In this document: positions 25,410-34,575 of the stretch, piece by piece
Layout: every line of letters starts with the position of its first letter
How positions within the stretch are numbered: the first letter of the stretch is position 1
Assembly: GCA_049642465.1 (NCBI GenBank)
Contig: JBAROV010000239.1
Span: 59,479 to 123,478, forward strand
DNA: 64,000 nt
Source of the DNA: CAWDPQ01 sp049642465
Lineage (GTDB): Bacteria > Acidobacteriota > Vicinamibacteria > Vicinamibacterales > 2-12-FULL-66-21
Reading direction: 5' to 3'
Notes under the pieces: generated by a model
Databases searched by the model: none
The model's input: the letters and a program-made list of their open reading frames with translations, nothing else
Told to the model about the DNA's origin: nothing
Program-made: the position numbers and the translations under genes

Positions 25410-27629
25410 TTAGCTCTTCTCTGCGGGTTCGGGCCGCTCTCCCCGTGGACGCTCGTGATCTCCGTGAGAACGATGGCGTCGGTCGCCGCGACGATCGCCG
25501 CGATCTCCGTCTCCGCCGCCGTGTGCGGCGCCGGCGGCCTGCCCTTCGGTTGGCTCGAGCAGCGCCTTGCGGCTCAAACGGATCTTGCCGGACGGGTCGA
25601 TGTTGATCACCTTGACCATCACCTGTTCCCCTTCCTTCAGCTCATCCCGCACGTCTTTGACGCGGTAGTGTGCGATCTCCGAGACGTGCAGGAGGCCGTC
25701 GACGCCCGGCATGATTTCCACGAACGCGCCAAAGTCCGTGATCCGCTGAACCTTGCCCAGGTAGGTCTTGTTCAGCTCCGGTGTCGCCGTGAGTTCCTGG
25801 ATGATCCCGATGGCCTTTTGCGCAGAGGCTTCGTCTGCCGATGCGACGTTCACACGACCGTCGTCCTCGACGTCGATCTTGACGCCGGTGCGCTCGATGA
25901 TGCTTCGGATCGTCTTGCCACCCGGTCCGATGACGTCGCGGATCTTGTCCACCGGGATACGGATGGTCACGATCCGCGGCGCGTAGGTGGAAACGCTCGT
26001 GCGCGGCGATGACAGCGTTTGCTCCATCTTGTCGAGAATGAACAGACGCCCCTTCAGTGCCTGTTCGAGCGCCTTCCGCATGATCTCCGTCGTGATTCCG
26101 GAGACCTTGATGTCCATCTGCAGCGCCGTGATGCCCTGTGACGTGCCGGCAACCTTGAAGTCCATGTCGCCGTAGTGATCCTCGAAACCCGCGATGTCGG
26201 TGAGGATGGCGTACTTGCCGGTTTGTTCCTCCATGATGAGGCCCATGGCCACGCCGGCCACGTGCGTCTTCAATGGGACGCCCGCATCCATCATCGCCAG
26301 CGATCCGCCGCAGACCGACGCCATCGACGAGGAGCCATTCGACTCGAGAATGTCGGAGACGACGCGAATGGTGTAGGGGAACTGATCTTCAGCAGGAATT
26401 AACGGATAGAGCGATCGCTCGGCAAGCGCGCCGTGACCCACTTCGCGGCGGCCAGGGCCGCGCAGGAATGCGACTTCGCCGACCGAGAACGGTGGAAAGT
26501 TGTAGTGGAGCATGAATCGCTTCCACTGCTCGCCGTCAACCATCTCGATTTTTTGCTGGTCTTCCGCGGTACCCAGCGTCGCGGTGACAAGCGCCTGTGT
26601 TTCGCCGCGTGTGAAAACCGTGGAGCCGTGTGCGCGCGGCAGCACGCCGACTTCGATGGAAATCGGGCGAATCTCGTCGAAGGCGCGGCCGTCGAGCCGG
26701 CGCCCTCGTTGGAGCGCCTCGTCGCGGATGACTTTCTCCTTCAACTCTTTGAAAATGGCTTTCGCCTCGGTGCGGCGTTCGACTTCGCCTTCGGGGATGC
26801 TGGCAATCAGCTCTTCGAGCACTTGATCGACGCGGTCGTAGTTCTCCAGCTTGCCGCGAATGCGCATCGCTTCGCTCAGCGGGACGTAAACCTTCTCTTC
26901 GACCTCGCGATAGAAATCGTGGCTCACCTCGCGCTTGGGGACTTCGATCTTCTTCTTGCCGCCATCGCTGGCAAGGGTATCGATCACCCTGACGATGTCG
27001 CGGATCGCCGCGTGAGCGCGTTCGAGCGCGGTCACCATCTCTTCTTCAGTCACTTCTTTCGCGCCCGCTTCGACCATCACGATCGCGTCTTTGCTGCCGG
27101 CGACGACCAGATCGATTCGGCTGCGCCGTCTCTGCTCGAACGTGGGATTGATGATGTATTCGCCCTCAATGAGCCCAACCCTCACGCCCGCGATCGTTCG
27201 CGCGAAAGGAATTGAGGACATTGCGAGTGCGGCCGAGGCTCCGGTGATGGCCAGGACGTCGGAATCGTTTTCCGAATCGGCGGAGAGAACGAGCGCGATC
27301 ACCTGCGTCTCGTGACGCCATCCGAATGGGAACAACGGCCGGATCGGTCGATCGATCAGCCGGCTCGTCAACACTTCCTTTTCGCTGGGCTTGCCCTCGC
27401 GCTTGAAGAAGCCGCCTGGAATGCGGCCAGATGCGTAGGTGTATTCGCGGTAATCGACGGTCAACGGCAGGAAGTCGATGCCCTCACGAGCGTTGGGGGC
27501 GGCGCAGGCGGTGACGAGCACCATAGTGTCCCCGGATCGGACGATCACGGCACCATCAGCCTGCTTCGCGAGCCGGCCTGTTTCGATAGAAATCGACCGG
27601 CCGCCCACGGAGATATCACGTGTATGCAT
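25410..27629 (-). CDS. pnp: Polyribonucleotide nucleotidyltransferase (PNPase)
   Basis: 739 residues; phosphorolytic 3'-5' exoribonuclease of RNA decay. Two RNase PH-like domains are present (first about 1-215 with ETGRLAKQADGAV; second with RGETQALVTATLGT and SGGSLAMMDAGVP), joined by a helical domain. A KH domain lies at about 548-610 (IGPGGKTIRSIIERTG) and an S1 domain at about 617-690 (YLGKVQRITDFGAFVEI). The last 35 or so residues are a low-complexity Gly/Asp/Arg/His tail that family members usually lack or vary in. It is 9 bp after rpsO, the usual neighbour. Confidence 0.98.
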   Translation of the reverse strand: MHTRDISVGGRSISIETGRLAKQADGAVIVRSGDTMVLVTACAAPNAREGIDFLPLTVDYREYTYASGRIPGGFFKREGKPSEKEVLTSRLIDRPIRPLFPFGWRHETQVIALVLSADSENDSDVLAITGASAALAMSSIPFARTIAGVRVGLIEGEYIINPTFEQRRRSRIDLVVAGSKDAIVMVEAGAKEVTEEEMVTALERAHAAIRDIVRVIDTLASDGGKKKIEVPKREVSHDFYREVEEKVYVPLSEAMRIRGKLENYDRVDQVLEELIASIPEGEVERRTEAKAIFKELKEKVIRDEALQRGRRLDGRAFDEIRPISIEVGVLPRAHGSTVFTRGETQALVTATLGTAEDQQKIEMVDGEQWKRFMLHYNFPPFSVGEVAFLRGPGRREVGHGALAERSLYPLIPAEDQFPYTIRVVSDILESNGSSSMASVCGGSLAMMDAGVPLKTHVAGVAMGLIMEEQTGKYAILTDIAGFEDHYGDMDFKVAGTSQGITALQMDIKVSGITTEIMRKALEQALKGRLFILDKMEQTLSSPRTSVSTYAPRIVTIRIPVDKIRDVIGPGGKTIRSIIERTGVKIDVEDDGRVNVASADEASAQKAIGIIQELTATPELNKTYLGKVQRITDFGAFVEIMPGVDGLLHVSEIAHYRVKDVRDELKEGEQVMVKVINIDPSGKIRLSRKALLEPTEGQAAGAAHGGGDGDRGDRRGDRRHRSHGDHERPRGERPEPAEKS

Positions 27630-27638
27630 TTTGCGCTC

Positions 27639-27908
27639 TTATTTCCTGATTCCGAGCTTGCGGATGAGATCGGCGTAGCGATCGCTGTCCTTGCGCTTGA
27701 GGTAATCCAGCAGACGTCGACGCTGGCCGACGAGCTTCAGAAGCCCCCGGCGCGAATGATGATCCTTCGCGTGGGTTTTGAAGTGTTCCGTCAGGTAATT
27801 GATCCGCTCGCTGAGGAGTGCTACCTGAACTTCGGGAGAGCCGGTGTCGGCGGTGTGGGTCTTGTAACTACCAATGACCTCGGTCTTACGGTCCTTGCTT
27901 AATGCCAC
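27639..27908 (-). CDS. rpsO: 30S ribosomal protein S15
   Basis: 89 residues from a GTG start, the normal length for S15. VALSKDRKTEVIGSYKTH, DTGSPEVQVALLSERINYL, HSRRGLLKLVGQRRRLLDYL and a basic end are all conserved; it binds 16S rRNA in the central domain. GAGG lies about 9 nt upstream of the GTG. The frame stays open further upstream, but that stretch does not resemble S15. It has its own predicted promoter in the end of truB and a leader of about 130 nt. Confidence 0.97.
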   Translation of the reverse strand: MALSKDRKTEVIGSYKTHTADTGSPEVQVALLSERINYLTEHFKTHAKDHHSRRGLLKLVGQRRRLLDYLKRKDSDRYADLIRKLGIRK

Positions 27909-28040
27909 AGAGGGTACCTCCACGCACGGCCCAGACGCTTCGGGCGGGATGCCCGGCACCAGACCGCCGTAAACTTCGCCCGCCACACGGGCACGGCGCG
28001 ACGGCAGTAACCCCTGTCCGGCGAAACAATTCCAAGCGAC
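27909..28040 (-). promoter_or_regulatory. rpsO leader, possibly structured
   Basis: About 130 nt between the predicted promoter and rpsO. A GGCGGG/CCCGCC pairing encloses a region with further short GC stems. S15 commonly represses its own mRNA through leader structures that differ between phyla, so this is a reasonable candidate. No match to a known S15 leader was identified. Confidence 0.3.
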
Positions 28041-28045
28041 TCAAT

Positions 28046-28075
28046 ATCTTACACCAGAACAACGACCGGGTGCAA
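28046..28075 (-). promoter_or_regulatory. Predicted rpsO-pnp promoter inside the end of truB
   Basis: On the minus strand TTGCAC (28075-28070) and TAAGAT (28051-28046) have an 18 bp spacer. The -10 hexamer contains the truB stop codon. This would let rpsO-pnp be expressed apart from the long upstream operon. Confidence 0.5.
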
Positions 28076-28954
28076 AAGCCCGCCGGAAACCGGTTCCGCG
28101 ATCGCCAGGAGCGACCCGTCGGAGTCGACAACCCGGGCTTTCGGGGTGGACGCAGCCGGCGGCGGTCCGGCGAGATCCTCCGGTCCGAGCGCATTCCCAT
28201 GGGTGGCTCGTTTCAACCCTCGAGGATTGACCACCACGGTCGGATACTCCTCGAGCAGCCGATTCATGGGCAGCAGGTACCTGAGCGCGTCTGTGCCGGC
28301 CTGTTCGATCGTTTCGAGCGGCACCGCTTCCTCCTCTCGGAACGACCCGACGCGCGTGCGCCGCAGCGCTTCGAGGTAGCCGCCGCACCCGAGCCGAACC
28401 CCCAGCTCGTGAGCCAGAGTCCGGACGTAGAAGCCAGCCGAACAGACCACACGCAACCGCACCACGTCGTGGCTGCACGCCACGAGGGTCAACGCACTCA
28501 CCGTCACCGACACGGGCTTGAGCTCGACGGCTTGGTCTCTTCGTGCAAAACGGTAGGCGGGAGTGCCTGCAATCTTCTTTGCAGAAAACGGCGGTGGCGT
28601 CTGCCAGTAAGTTCCCCGGAATTCGGAGAGCACGCTCTCCACGCCCGCCGCGGTTGGCCAACGGTCGCTCGCGCCTGCCTCGATCCACAACGTACGTGAC
28701 AGGCGTCCCATCGCGTCGTAGGTATCGCTCGACGCGCCGAGACGGACGTCAGCTACGTACTCCTTTTCGTCGGCGCTGAGGAACTGCGACAGGCGTGTGG
28801 CGCGACCGAGCACGAGTGGGAGCACTCCGGTGGCAAGGGGATCGAGCGTGCCGGTGTGGCCGATTCTGCGCAGGCCGATCGTCTTTCGAACACGCGCGAC
28901 GACGTCGTGAGACGTCGGACCGGATGGCTTGTCAACGATCAGGACGCCGTTCAT
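28049..28954 (-). CDS. truB: tRNA pseudouridine-55 synthase
   Basis: 301 residues. It makes pseudouridine 55 in the T-loop of tRNAs. The N-terminus GVLIVDKPSGPTSHDVV and the catalytic GHTGTLDPLATGVLPL motif (Asp near 38) are canonical. FYVRTLAHELG is a further conserved segment. A C-terminal PUA-like extension with GNALGPEDLAG is present. The ATG overlaps the nrnA stop (ATGA). ribF, which often follows truB, is absent; rpsO comes next. Confidence 0.96.
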   Translation of the reverse strand: MNGVLIVDKPSGPTSHDVVARVRKTIGLRRIGHTGTLDPLATGVLPLVLGRATRLSQFLSADEKEYVADVRLGASSDTYDAMGRLSRTLWIEAGASDRWPTAAGVESVLSEFRGTYWQTPPPFSAKKIAGTPAYRFARRDQAVELKPVSVTVSALTLVACSHDVVRLRVVCSAGFYVRTLAHELGVRLGCGGYLEALRRTRVGSFREEEAVPLETIEQAGTDALRYLLPMNRLLEEYPTVVVNPRGLKRATHGNALGPEDLAGPPPAASTPKARVVDSDGSLLAIAEPVSGGLLHPVVVLV

Positions 28955-29970
28955 TGTTCAGGCCGAGTCTGGAGCCCCTGACCGACTGCCTGGACGAGAC
29001 GTTCGAGGATGGCTGGCTTCACCTTGTCGAGCGGTCCCTGAACGGTGAACCCCGCGGCATTCTTGTGACCCCCACCGCCGAATGCGTTCGCGACGAGCCG
29101 CACGTCAACGTCGTATTTCGATCGCATGCTGACGCGGACCTCGTCAGACGAGGAAACCTTGAAGAAGACGACCGCTTGAATCTCTCGGGCCGTGAGCGGG
29201 AGATTGATCACGCCTTCGGTGTCGTTGTGGGTGCACCCGCAGGCCTCGAGCATCTTGTCGTCGAGATACAGCACCGCGAGGCGGCCGTGATCGATGAGCT
29301 CCATGGAATCAAGGAGCGCCCCGATCAGCTTCAGCTTTCCAAAGCTGTTACTGTCGAACACGCGGCGCGCCATGGCTGCCGGATTCACCCCCGCCTCGAC
29401 CGTCTGACGGCAGATGTCGAAGGTGCGCGGAGTGATATTCGAGTGATGGAACGAGCCGGTATCGGTCAGGATCGCGAGATAGATGTGCGTCGCGATGTCG
29501 GTGGTGAGCGGGACGTTGAGCGCGCGAATGATATCGAAGACCATCTCGCCGCAGGCCGCGGCCGATTCATCGAACCAGTTCAGTGCGCCGTACATCCGGT
29601 TTCCCGCGTGGTGGTCGATATTGATGATGAAGTGGTGGTTCAGCCCGGAGACGCCGGTGCGGGACAGATCGCTGCACTCCATCACGACCACCGCATCGGT
29701 CTGAAGATCCGCCGGCGCGGCGTTGACGATCTCGATCCGGTCCATGCCGGGGAAGTCGAGATAGTGCTCCGGCGCGGCGTCAGAGTTGAGGATGCGGACG
29801 TGCTTGCCGAGCGACTCCAGCGTGAACGCCAGGGCGAGCTGTGAGCCGATCGAGTCGCCATCCGGGCGGGCGTGGGACGTCAGCACGAACCGCTGCCGCT
29901 TGAGCAGCTCCTCGCGTATCTGGCGAAGCACCGTGTCAGTGGGTGCCGTGACGGTCGTCGTGTGGCTCAT
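28951..29970 (-). CDS. nrnA: DHH-family oligoribonuclease / pAp phosphatase
   Basis: 339 residues. DHH motif I is LTSHARPDGDSIGSQLAL, with further metal-binding segments VVVMECSD, INIDHHAGN and LTDTGSFHHSN. A DHHA1 C-terminal domain ends with the substrate-binding GGGGHKNAAGF loop. NrnA degrades 2-5 nt RNAs and hydrolyses pAp. The position between rbfA and truB is the usual one in many bacteria. Its start lies inside the end of rbfA (35 bp overlap). Confidence 0.94.
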   Translation of the reverse strand: MSHTTTVTAPTDTVLRQIREELLKRQRFVLTSHARPDGDSIGSQLALAFTLESLGKHVRILNSDAAPEHYLDFPGMDRIEIVNAAPADLQTDAVVVMECSDLSRTGVSGLNHHFIINIDHHAGNRMYGALNWFDESAAACGEMVFDIIRALNVPLTTDIATHIYLAILTDTGSFHHSNITPRTFDICRQTVEAGVNPAAMARRVFDSNSFGKLKLIGALLDSMELIDHGRLAVLYLDDKMLEACGCTHNDTEGVINLPLTAREIQAVVFFKVSSSDEVRVSMRSKYDVDVRLVANAFGGGGHKNAAGFTVQGPLDKVKPAILERLVQAVGQGLQTRPEQ

Positions 29971-30406
29971 CGTGCGCGTGGTCGGACAGGTCGCCCTCCA
30001 GGTCCTCTGGTTTGCGCTCGTCGTTCGACTCGGCTGGGGACGACCCTGAGCCTGTCGAACGGGTCGCGCTGATCTCCTGGAGGATTCGCTCGATGCGATC
30101 GCCGCGTTCCACGGCTTCGTCGAAGAAGAATTCGAGTTCGGGGACGCGCTTCAGGCGCAACCGCCGGCCGATGTGACGTCGCAGAAATGGCGTTGCGCGT
30201 TCGAGCGCCCGCGCGGTTTCCCGGCGCGCTTTGGGGTCTCCCAGCGTCGTGTAGTAAACGCGTGCGGTTTGCAGATCCGGCGTGACCTTGACATGCGTGA
30301 TGGTCAAGAACCCGATCCCGGGGTCGTGAAGCTCCCGCGCCACGAGGTCGGCAATCTCCGCCCGGAGTTGATCGGCAACACGGCTCGGTCTGGTTCCTTG
30401 AAACAT
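29936..30406 (-). CDS. rbfA: Ribosome-binding factor A with repeat-derived C-terminal tail
   Basis: 156 residues; the core of about 115 residues (RPSRVADQLRAEIADLVAREL; HDPGIGFLTITHVKVTPDL; VYYTTLGD) is RbfA, a 30S maturation factor with a KH-like fold. The last 40 residues are unusual. One part (TRSTGSGSSPAES) is encoded by the dispersed TTCGACAGGCTCAGG repeat. The end is His/Asp-rich (SDHAHDEPHDDRHGTH), and its last codons overlap the start of nrnA by 35 bp. It follows infB by 26 bp, the normal order. Confidence 0.95.
   Translation of the reverse strand: MFQGTRPSRVADQLRAEIADLVARELHDPGIGFLTITHVKVTPDLQTARVYYTTLGDPKARRETARALERATPFLRRHIGRRLRLKRVPELEFFFDEAVERGDRIERILQEISATRSTGSGSSPAESNDERKPEDLEGDLSDHAHDEPHDDRHGTH
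30044..30060 (-). repeat. TTCGACAGGCTCAGG repeat copy inside rbfA
   Basis: On the minus strand the segment reads GTTCGACAGGCTCAGGG, the same core as at 50603-50618 and related to the palindrome at 1236-1278. It is in frame within the poorly conserved C-terminal tail of RbfA. Confidence 0.65.
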
Positions 30407-30432
30407 AGGCGTAAAAGCGGGCAGGTCTCTTG

Positions 30433-33228
30433 TTACACCGTGGCCGCGACTCGCTCCACGACAAACGCTTCGATGACGTCACCGACTTTGATGTCGTTGA
30501 ACCGCTCGAAACCAATACCGCATTCGAACCCGGCTTTGACCTCCGACACATCGTCTTTGAAACGTCGCAGCGAACCAATCTTGCCCTCGTAAACGACCAC
30601 GTTGTCACGGAGCAGCCGAGCCTGGGTGTCCCCGGCGCGAGTGATCCGGCCTTCGGTCACCATGCAGCCGGCAATCGTACCGAACTTCGGCACCTTGAAG
30701 GTGTCGCGCACTTCGGCCGAACCCAGCCGCACTTCCTTGAGCGTCGGTTCGAGGAGGCCGGTCATCGCCTTTTTCATCTCGTCGACGACGTTGTAGATGA
30801 CCGAGTGCAGACGGATGTCTACCTTCTCGCGTTCGGCGACGTCGGAGGCGTTCCGATCGGGACGCACGTTGAACCCGATGATGATCGCGTTCGAGGCAGA
30901 CGCGAGCAGCACGTCGGATTCATTAATCGCACCGACGCCGCTGTGAATGATGCGCACCTTGACCTTCTCGTCGGTGAGCTTGGTCAGCGTATCGCCAAGA
31001 ACTTCCGCTGACCCCTGCACGTCGGCCTTGATGATGATCGGCAGCTCCTTCATGTCCCCTTCGGCGATCTGCGCCTGGAGGGACTCGAGCGTCAGCCGCG
31101 CACTCTTGCCGCCGAGTGCCTTTTCCTTCGCCTGCGTCTGGCGGAAGAGCGCAATCTGGCGCGCCTTCGCGGTATCGGTGAGTGCCTGGAACGCATCGCC
31201 AGGTTGCGGAAGCCCACCGAGGCCGAGTACTTCGACGGGGGTCGCCGGCGGGGCGGCCTTCAGCTGACGGCCGCGGTCGTCGATCAGCGCTCGAACCTTG
31301 CCGACGATCGTGCCGGCAATGAACGTGTCGCCGACGTGCAGCGTGCCGTCCTGCACGAGGATCGTCGCAACCGGCCCGCGGCCTTTGTCGAGCTTGGCTT
31401 CGAGCACGGTTCCCGACGCGTTGCGCTTCGGGTTGGCTTTCAGTTCGCTCATTTCCGTCACGAGCAGGATCATCTCGAGCAGCAGTTCGAGGTTCTGCTT
31501 CTTCTTGGCCGACACTTCGACCATGACGGTCTGACCGCCCCACTGCTCCGGCGTGAGCCCGAGATCGGCCAACTCTTTCTTGACCCGATCCGCATTGGCA
31601 TTCGGCTTGTCGATCTTGTTGATCGCGACGAGGATGGGTACCCCGGCCGCCTTCGCGTGATCGATCGCTTCCTTGGTTTGCGGCATCACCCCATCGTCGG
31701 CCGCCACGACCAGGATGACGACGTCGGTTACGCGGGCGCCGCGGGCGCGCATCATCGTGAATGCTTCATGGCCCGGTGTGTCGAGGAAGACGACGTTGCG
31801 GTCGTTCACCTGCACGGCATACGCGCCGATATGCTGCGTGATGCCGCCCGCCTCGCGTTCGGCGACACGAGCGGATCGGATGGCATCGAGCAGTGTGGTC
31901 TTGCCGTGATCGACATGGCCCATGACCGTGACGACCGGCGCGCGCGTGACCAGATCCGACGCATTGACGTCTTCGGCCTCGACCTGCAGCATCTCTTCTT
32001 CGAAACTCTGCATCTTCACGTCGGCGCCAAATTCGCGCGCGATCATCGATGCCGTCTCATCGTCCAGCGTGCTGTTGATGGTCATCATCAACCGCCGCTC
32101 CATGAGCTTCTTGAGGACGTCCTTGGCCTTGACGTCGAGTTTGGTTGCGAGGTCGGCCACCGTCATGCCTTCGGCCAACGTGATCGTACGAGTCACTGGC
32201 GGAGGCGCGACTGGCGCGGCCGGCATCATCGGCGCACGCGGCGCTTCACGTCTGACCGGTCCCCCCGGCCGCGGCGCCGGCGGACGATGCTGCATCGGCG
32301 GACGGTATGCCGGCGCTCCCGGACGCGGCGGAGTTGCCGGACGAACCGGCTGAGAGGGGAGTGGTCGCGGACCACCCATCGGCGCCTGACGAGGCGGCAA
32401 CCCGGACGGACGTTGCGGCGGGCGAAGCGACGTTCCCGGGCCACCCGCCGCCGGTCTCGCGGCGGGCGTTGCCGGGCGACTGAGATTTCCCGTCGCGGCC
32501 GGTGGCGGCGTTGTCGGAGCCGGTGGACGTACGAGGACGGGGCGGCGCGGGGGTGCAGGCGGCGCCTGTCCGGTTCTCGGATCTTCGACGCGCAAACGGA
32601 GCGTTGGCGGAACGATGCGACCCGTTGGCGGCGGCATGACGGGACGAGCGGGTGCCGGCGGCGGGGGCGTCGGTGCCGCCGCGACGGGCGGCGCTGGCGA
32701 CGGTTCCTCGACGGCTTCCGGCGCTTCCGCCGCAATCACGAGCTCGGGTTCCGGCTCGGGCAGCGCAACAGGCTCCGGCGCTTTGACGGGTTCTGCCGCG
32801 ACCGGTGCCCGGGGCTCCGGTTCGACGGAGACCGGCGGGGTTGGCGCCGGCACGAGTACTGACTCGGCGGCAGCAGGCGGCGCGACGACGACTTCAGGCG
32901 GAGGTGCGACCGGCGCGGCGGTCTTCGCCGATTTCACCAGCCGCGGAGGCGGCAACGAAGGAGCCGCGGGCTTTGCGGGCTCGGCGGCCTTTCCGGCGGG
33001 CTTGCGCCCCTTGGCCGCGATGGGTGTATCCGCAAACGACGCGTTGGTGGGCACCGCAATGTTTCGCTGGCGTGCCAGACGCTCGACGAATTGGCGAGCG
33101 ACGACCTCTTCGATCGTGCTCGACGCGCTCTTGACCTCGATGCCGTGATCGCGCTTGAGAAGGGCGATCACCTCCTGGCTCGAGGTGTTGAGCAGCTCAG
33201 CGACTTTGTAAATCCGGACTGTTGCCAT
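30433..33228 (-). CDS. infB: Translation initiation factor IF-2
   Basis: 931 residues. It delivers fMet-tRNA to the 30S P site in a GTP-dependent way. An IF2 N-terminal domain (MATVRIYKVAELLNTSSQEVI) is followed by a long Pro/Ala-rich linker to about residue 340 and a second IF2_N domain (TITLAEGMTVADLATKLDV). The GTPase has GHVDHGKT near 433, DTPGHEAF and NKIDKPNA. Beta-barrel domains and the C-terminal tRNA-binding domain complete the protein. The linker is encoded by GC-rich repeats and is hard to assemble. It follows nusA directly, with no ylxR between. Confidence 0.98.
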   Translation of the reverse strand: MATVRIYKVAELLNTSSQEVIALLKRDHGIEVKSASSTIEEVVARQFVERLARQRNIAVPTNASFADTPIAAKGRKPAGKAAEPAKPAAPSLPPPRLVKSAKTAAPVAPPPEVVVAPPAAAESVLVPAPTPPVSVEPEPRAPVAAEPVKAPEPVALPEPEPELVIAAEAPEAVEEPSPAPPVAAAPTPPPPAPARPVMPPPTGRIVPPTLRLRVEDPRTGQAPPAPPRRPVLVRPPAPTTPPPAATGNLSRPATPAARPAAGGPGTSLRPPQRPSGLPPRQAPMGGPRPLPSQPVRPATPPRPGAPAYRPPMQHRPPAPRPGGPVRREAPRAPMMPAAPVAPPPVTRTITLAEGMTVADLATKLDVKAKDVLKKLMERRLMMTINSTLDDETASMIAREFGADVKMQSFEEEMLQVEAEDVNASDLVTRAPVVTVMGHVDHGKTTLLDAIRSARVAEREAGGITQHIGAYAVQVNDRNVVFLDTPGHEAFTMMRARGARVTDVVILVVAADDGVMPQTKEAIDHAKAAGVPILVAINKIDKPNANADRVKKELADLGLTPEQWGGQTVMVEVSAKKKQNLELLLEMILLVTEMSELKANPKRNASGTVLEAKLDKGRGPVATILVQDGTLHVGDTFIAGTIVGKVRALIDDRGRQLKAAPPATPVEVLGLGGLPQPGDAFQALTDTAKARQIALFRQTQAKEKALGGKSARLTLESLQAQIAEGDMKELPIIIKADVQGSAEVLGDTLTKLTDEKVKVRIIHSGVGAINESDVLLASASNAIIIGFNVRPDRNASDVAEREKVDIRLHSVIYNVVDEMKKAMTGLLEPTLKEVRLGSAEVRDTFKVPKFGTIAGCMVTEGRITRAGDTQARLLRDNVVVYEGKIGSLRRFKDDVSEVKAGFECGIGFERFNDIKVGDVIEAFVVERVAATV

Positions 33229-33261
33229 TCAGTATCGTTCTGCTCGTAGTGCTTCCGGCCG

Positions 33262-34482
33262 TTACTGTTTTTCCGCCGCTGCTTCGTCGGCGGTTGCCAC
33301 TGCGGGCGCGTCTTCCCCCACCGTCGGGACTGCCGCGTCGTCTCGCGTCGAGCCTTCGGCGATTACTTCCGGCGCCGCTGCGGCATCCGCCGCCACGGCC
33401 TCTCCGGCCTCGAGGGCATCGAATTTCTCTTCAACTTCCTTGCGCTTTTCTTCCTCGCTCTTGATTTCGATCTTCCAGCCCGTCAGCTTGGCGGCCAGCC
33501 GCACGTTCTGTCCCTTTTTGCCAATCGCGAGCGACAGCTGCTTATCCTCGACGATCACCTCCATCACCCTTTCCGCATCGTCCACGATTGAAACACGCTG
33601 GACCTTTGCGGGGCTGATCGCATTGGTGACGAACACGACGGGATCTTCGGACCACTCGACGATATCGATCTTCTCGCCGCGGAGTTCGCGAATGATCGAC
33701 TGCACGCGCGTGCCTTTCATACCGACGCACGCGCCGACTGGATCGACGTCGCGCTCGCGGGAGTAGACGGCCACCTTGGCGCGGTCGCCGGCCTCGCGGA
33801 CGGCGCCGCGGATCATCACAGTGCCGTCGTAAATCTCCGGGACTTCCTGCTCGAACAGCTTGATGAGCAGCGCGGGGTCGGTCCTCGACAATACGATCTG
33901 CGGGCCCTTGGCGCTTCGATTCACGCCGCGAATGACGGCGCGCACGCGGTCGCCGACGGTGTAGTTTTCGGCTCTCGACTGCTCCTTGCGGGGAAGCTGC
34001 GCCTCAACACGGCCGAGCTCGACGATGATGTCGCCGTTCTCGAACCGCTTGACCATCCCGTTGACCACCTCGCCGACGCGCTGGCTGTACTCCGCGTAGA
34101 CGTTCTCCCGTTCGGCCTCCCGCACCTTCTGAAAGATGACCTGCTTGGCGGTTTGCGCGGCAATGCGCCCGAGATCTTCGGTTGGACGAGGGAACTCGAT
34201 TTCCATGTCGACTTCCGCTTCGTCGCCGTAGAGCTGCTGCGCTTCATCGAGCGAGATCTGCGTCGATGGGTCGGTGACGTCGGCGACGATCTTCTTCACG
34301 GCGTACAGCTCGAGCTGCCCGTTGTCCTGATTGAATCGGGCTCGGAGCGCCTCGCTCTTGTAACGCTTCCGCGCAGCCGCCTCGAGGGCGTCCTGCACCG
34401 CGTTGATGATGATTTCAGGCTCGACCCCCTTTTCTTTGGCGATCGCGTCGATCTGTTGGAGTAGCGGGTTGATGACTGCCAT
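33262..34482 (-). CDS. nusA: Transcription termination/antitermination protein NusA
   Basis: 406 residues. An N-terminal RNAP-binding domain (LLQQIDAIAKEKGVEPEIII) is followed by an S1 domain (about 130-200, VGEVVNGMVKRFENGDIIVELG) and two KH domains (VGACVGMKGTRVQSII and LAIGKKGQNVRLAAKLTGW). It lacks the C-terminal acidic repeats of enterobacterial NusA and ends in an Ala/Glu-rich tail. It controls pausing, termination and antitermination. The likely ribosome-binding site (GGAAG, about 8 nt before ATG) is part of the heptad repeat array that fills the rimP-nusA gap. Confidence 0.97.
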   Translation of the reverse strand: MAVINPLLQQIDAIAKEKGVEPEIIINAVQDALEAAARKRYKSEALRARFNQDNGQLELYAVKKIVADVTDPSTQISLDEAQQLYGDEAEVDMEIEFPRPTEDLGRIAAQTAKQVIFQKVREAERENVYAEYSQRVGEVVNGMVKRFENGDIIVELGRVEAQLPRKEQSRAENYTVGDRVRAVIRGVNRSAKGPQIVLSRTDPALLIKLFEQEVPEIYDGTVMIRGAVREAGDRAKVAVYSRERDVDPVGACVGMKGTRVQSIIRELRGEKIDIVEWSEDPVVFVTNAISPAKVQRVSIVDDAERVMEVIVEDKQLSLAIGKKGQNVRLAAKLTGWKIEIKSEEEKRKEVEEKFDALEAGEAVAADAAAAPEVIAEGSTRDDAAVPTVGEDAPAVATADEAAAEKQ

Positions 34483-34486
34483 TTTT

Positions 34487-34572
34487 CAGCTTCCAGCTCT
34501 CAGCTTCCGGCTTCCAGCTTCCAGGGTTCAATGTTGAACGCGCTGGAAGCTGGCAGCTGGAAGCTGGCAGCT
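34487..34572. repeat. Inverted heptad array between rimP and nusA
   Basis: The left half has degenerate tandem copies of CTTCCAG/AGCTTCC; the right half has the complementary CTGGAAG/CTGGCAG units. They flank a TTCAA-TG-TTGAA centre. The whole 86 bp can fold into one long imperfect hairpin in the rimP-nusA mRNA. The nusA-proximal unit supplies GGAAG before the nusA ATG. Confidence 0.8.
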
Positions 34573-34575
34573 ATT

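Noticed and set aside
31204..32862. Open frame of 552 codons on the plus strand
   Set aside because: Antisense of infB; the Arg/Arg-rich end mirrors the Pro-rich linker of IF-2.
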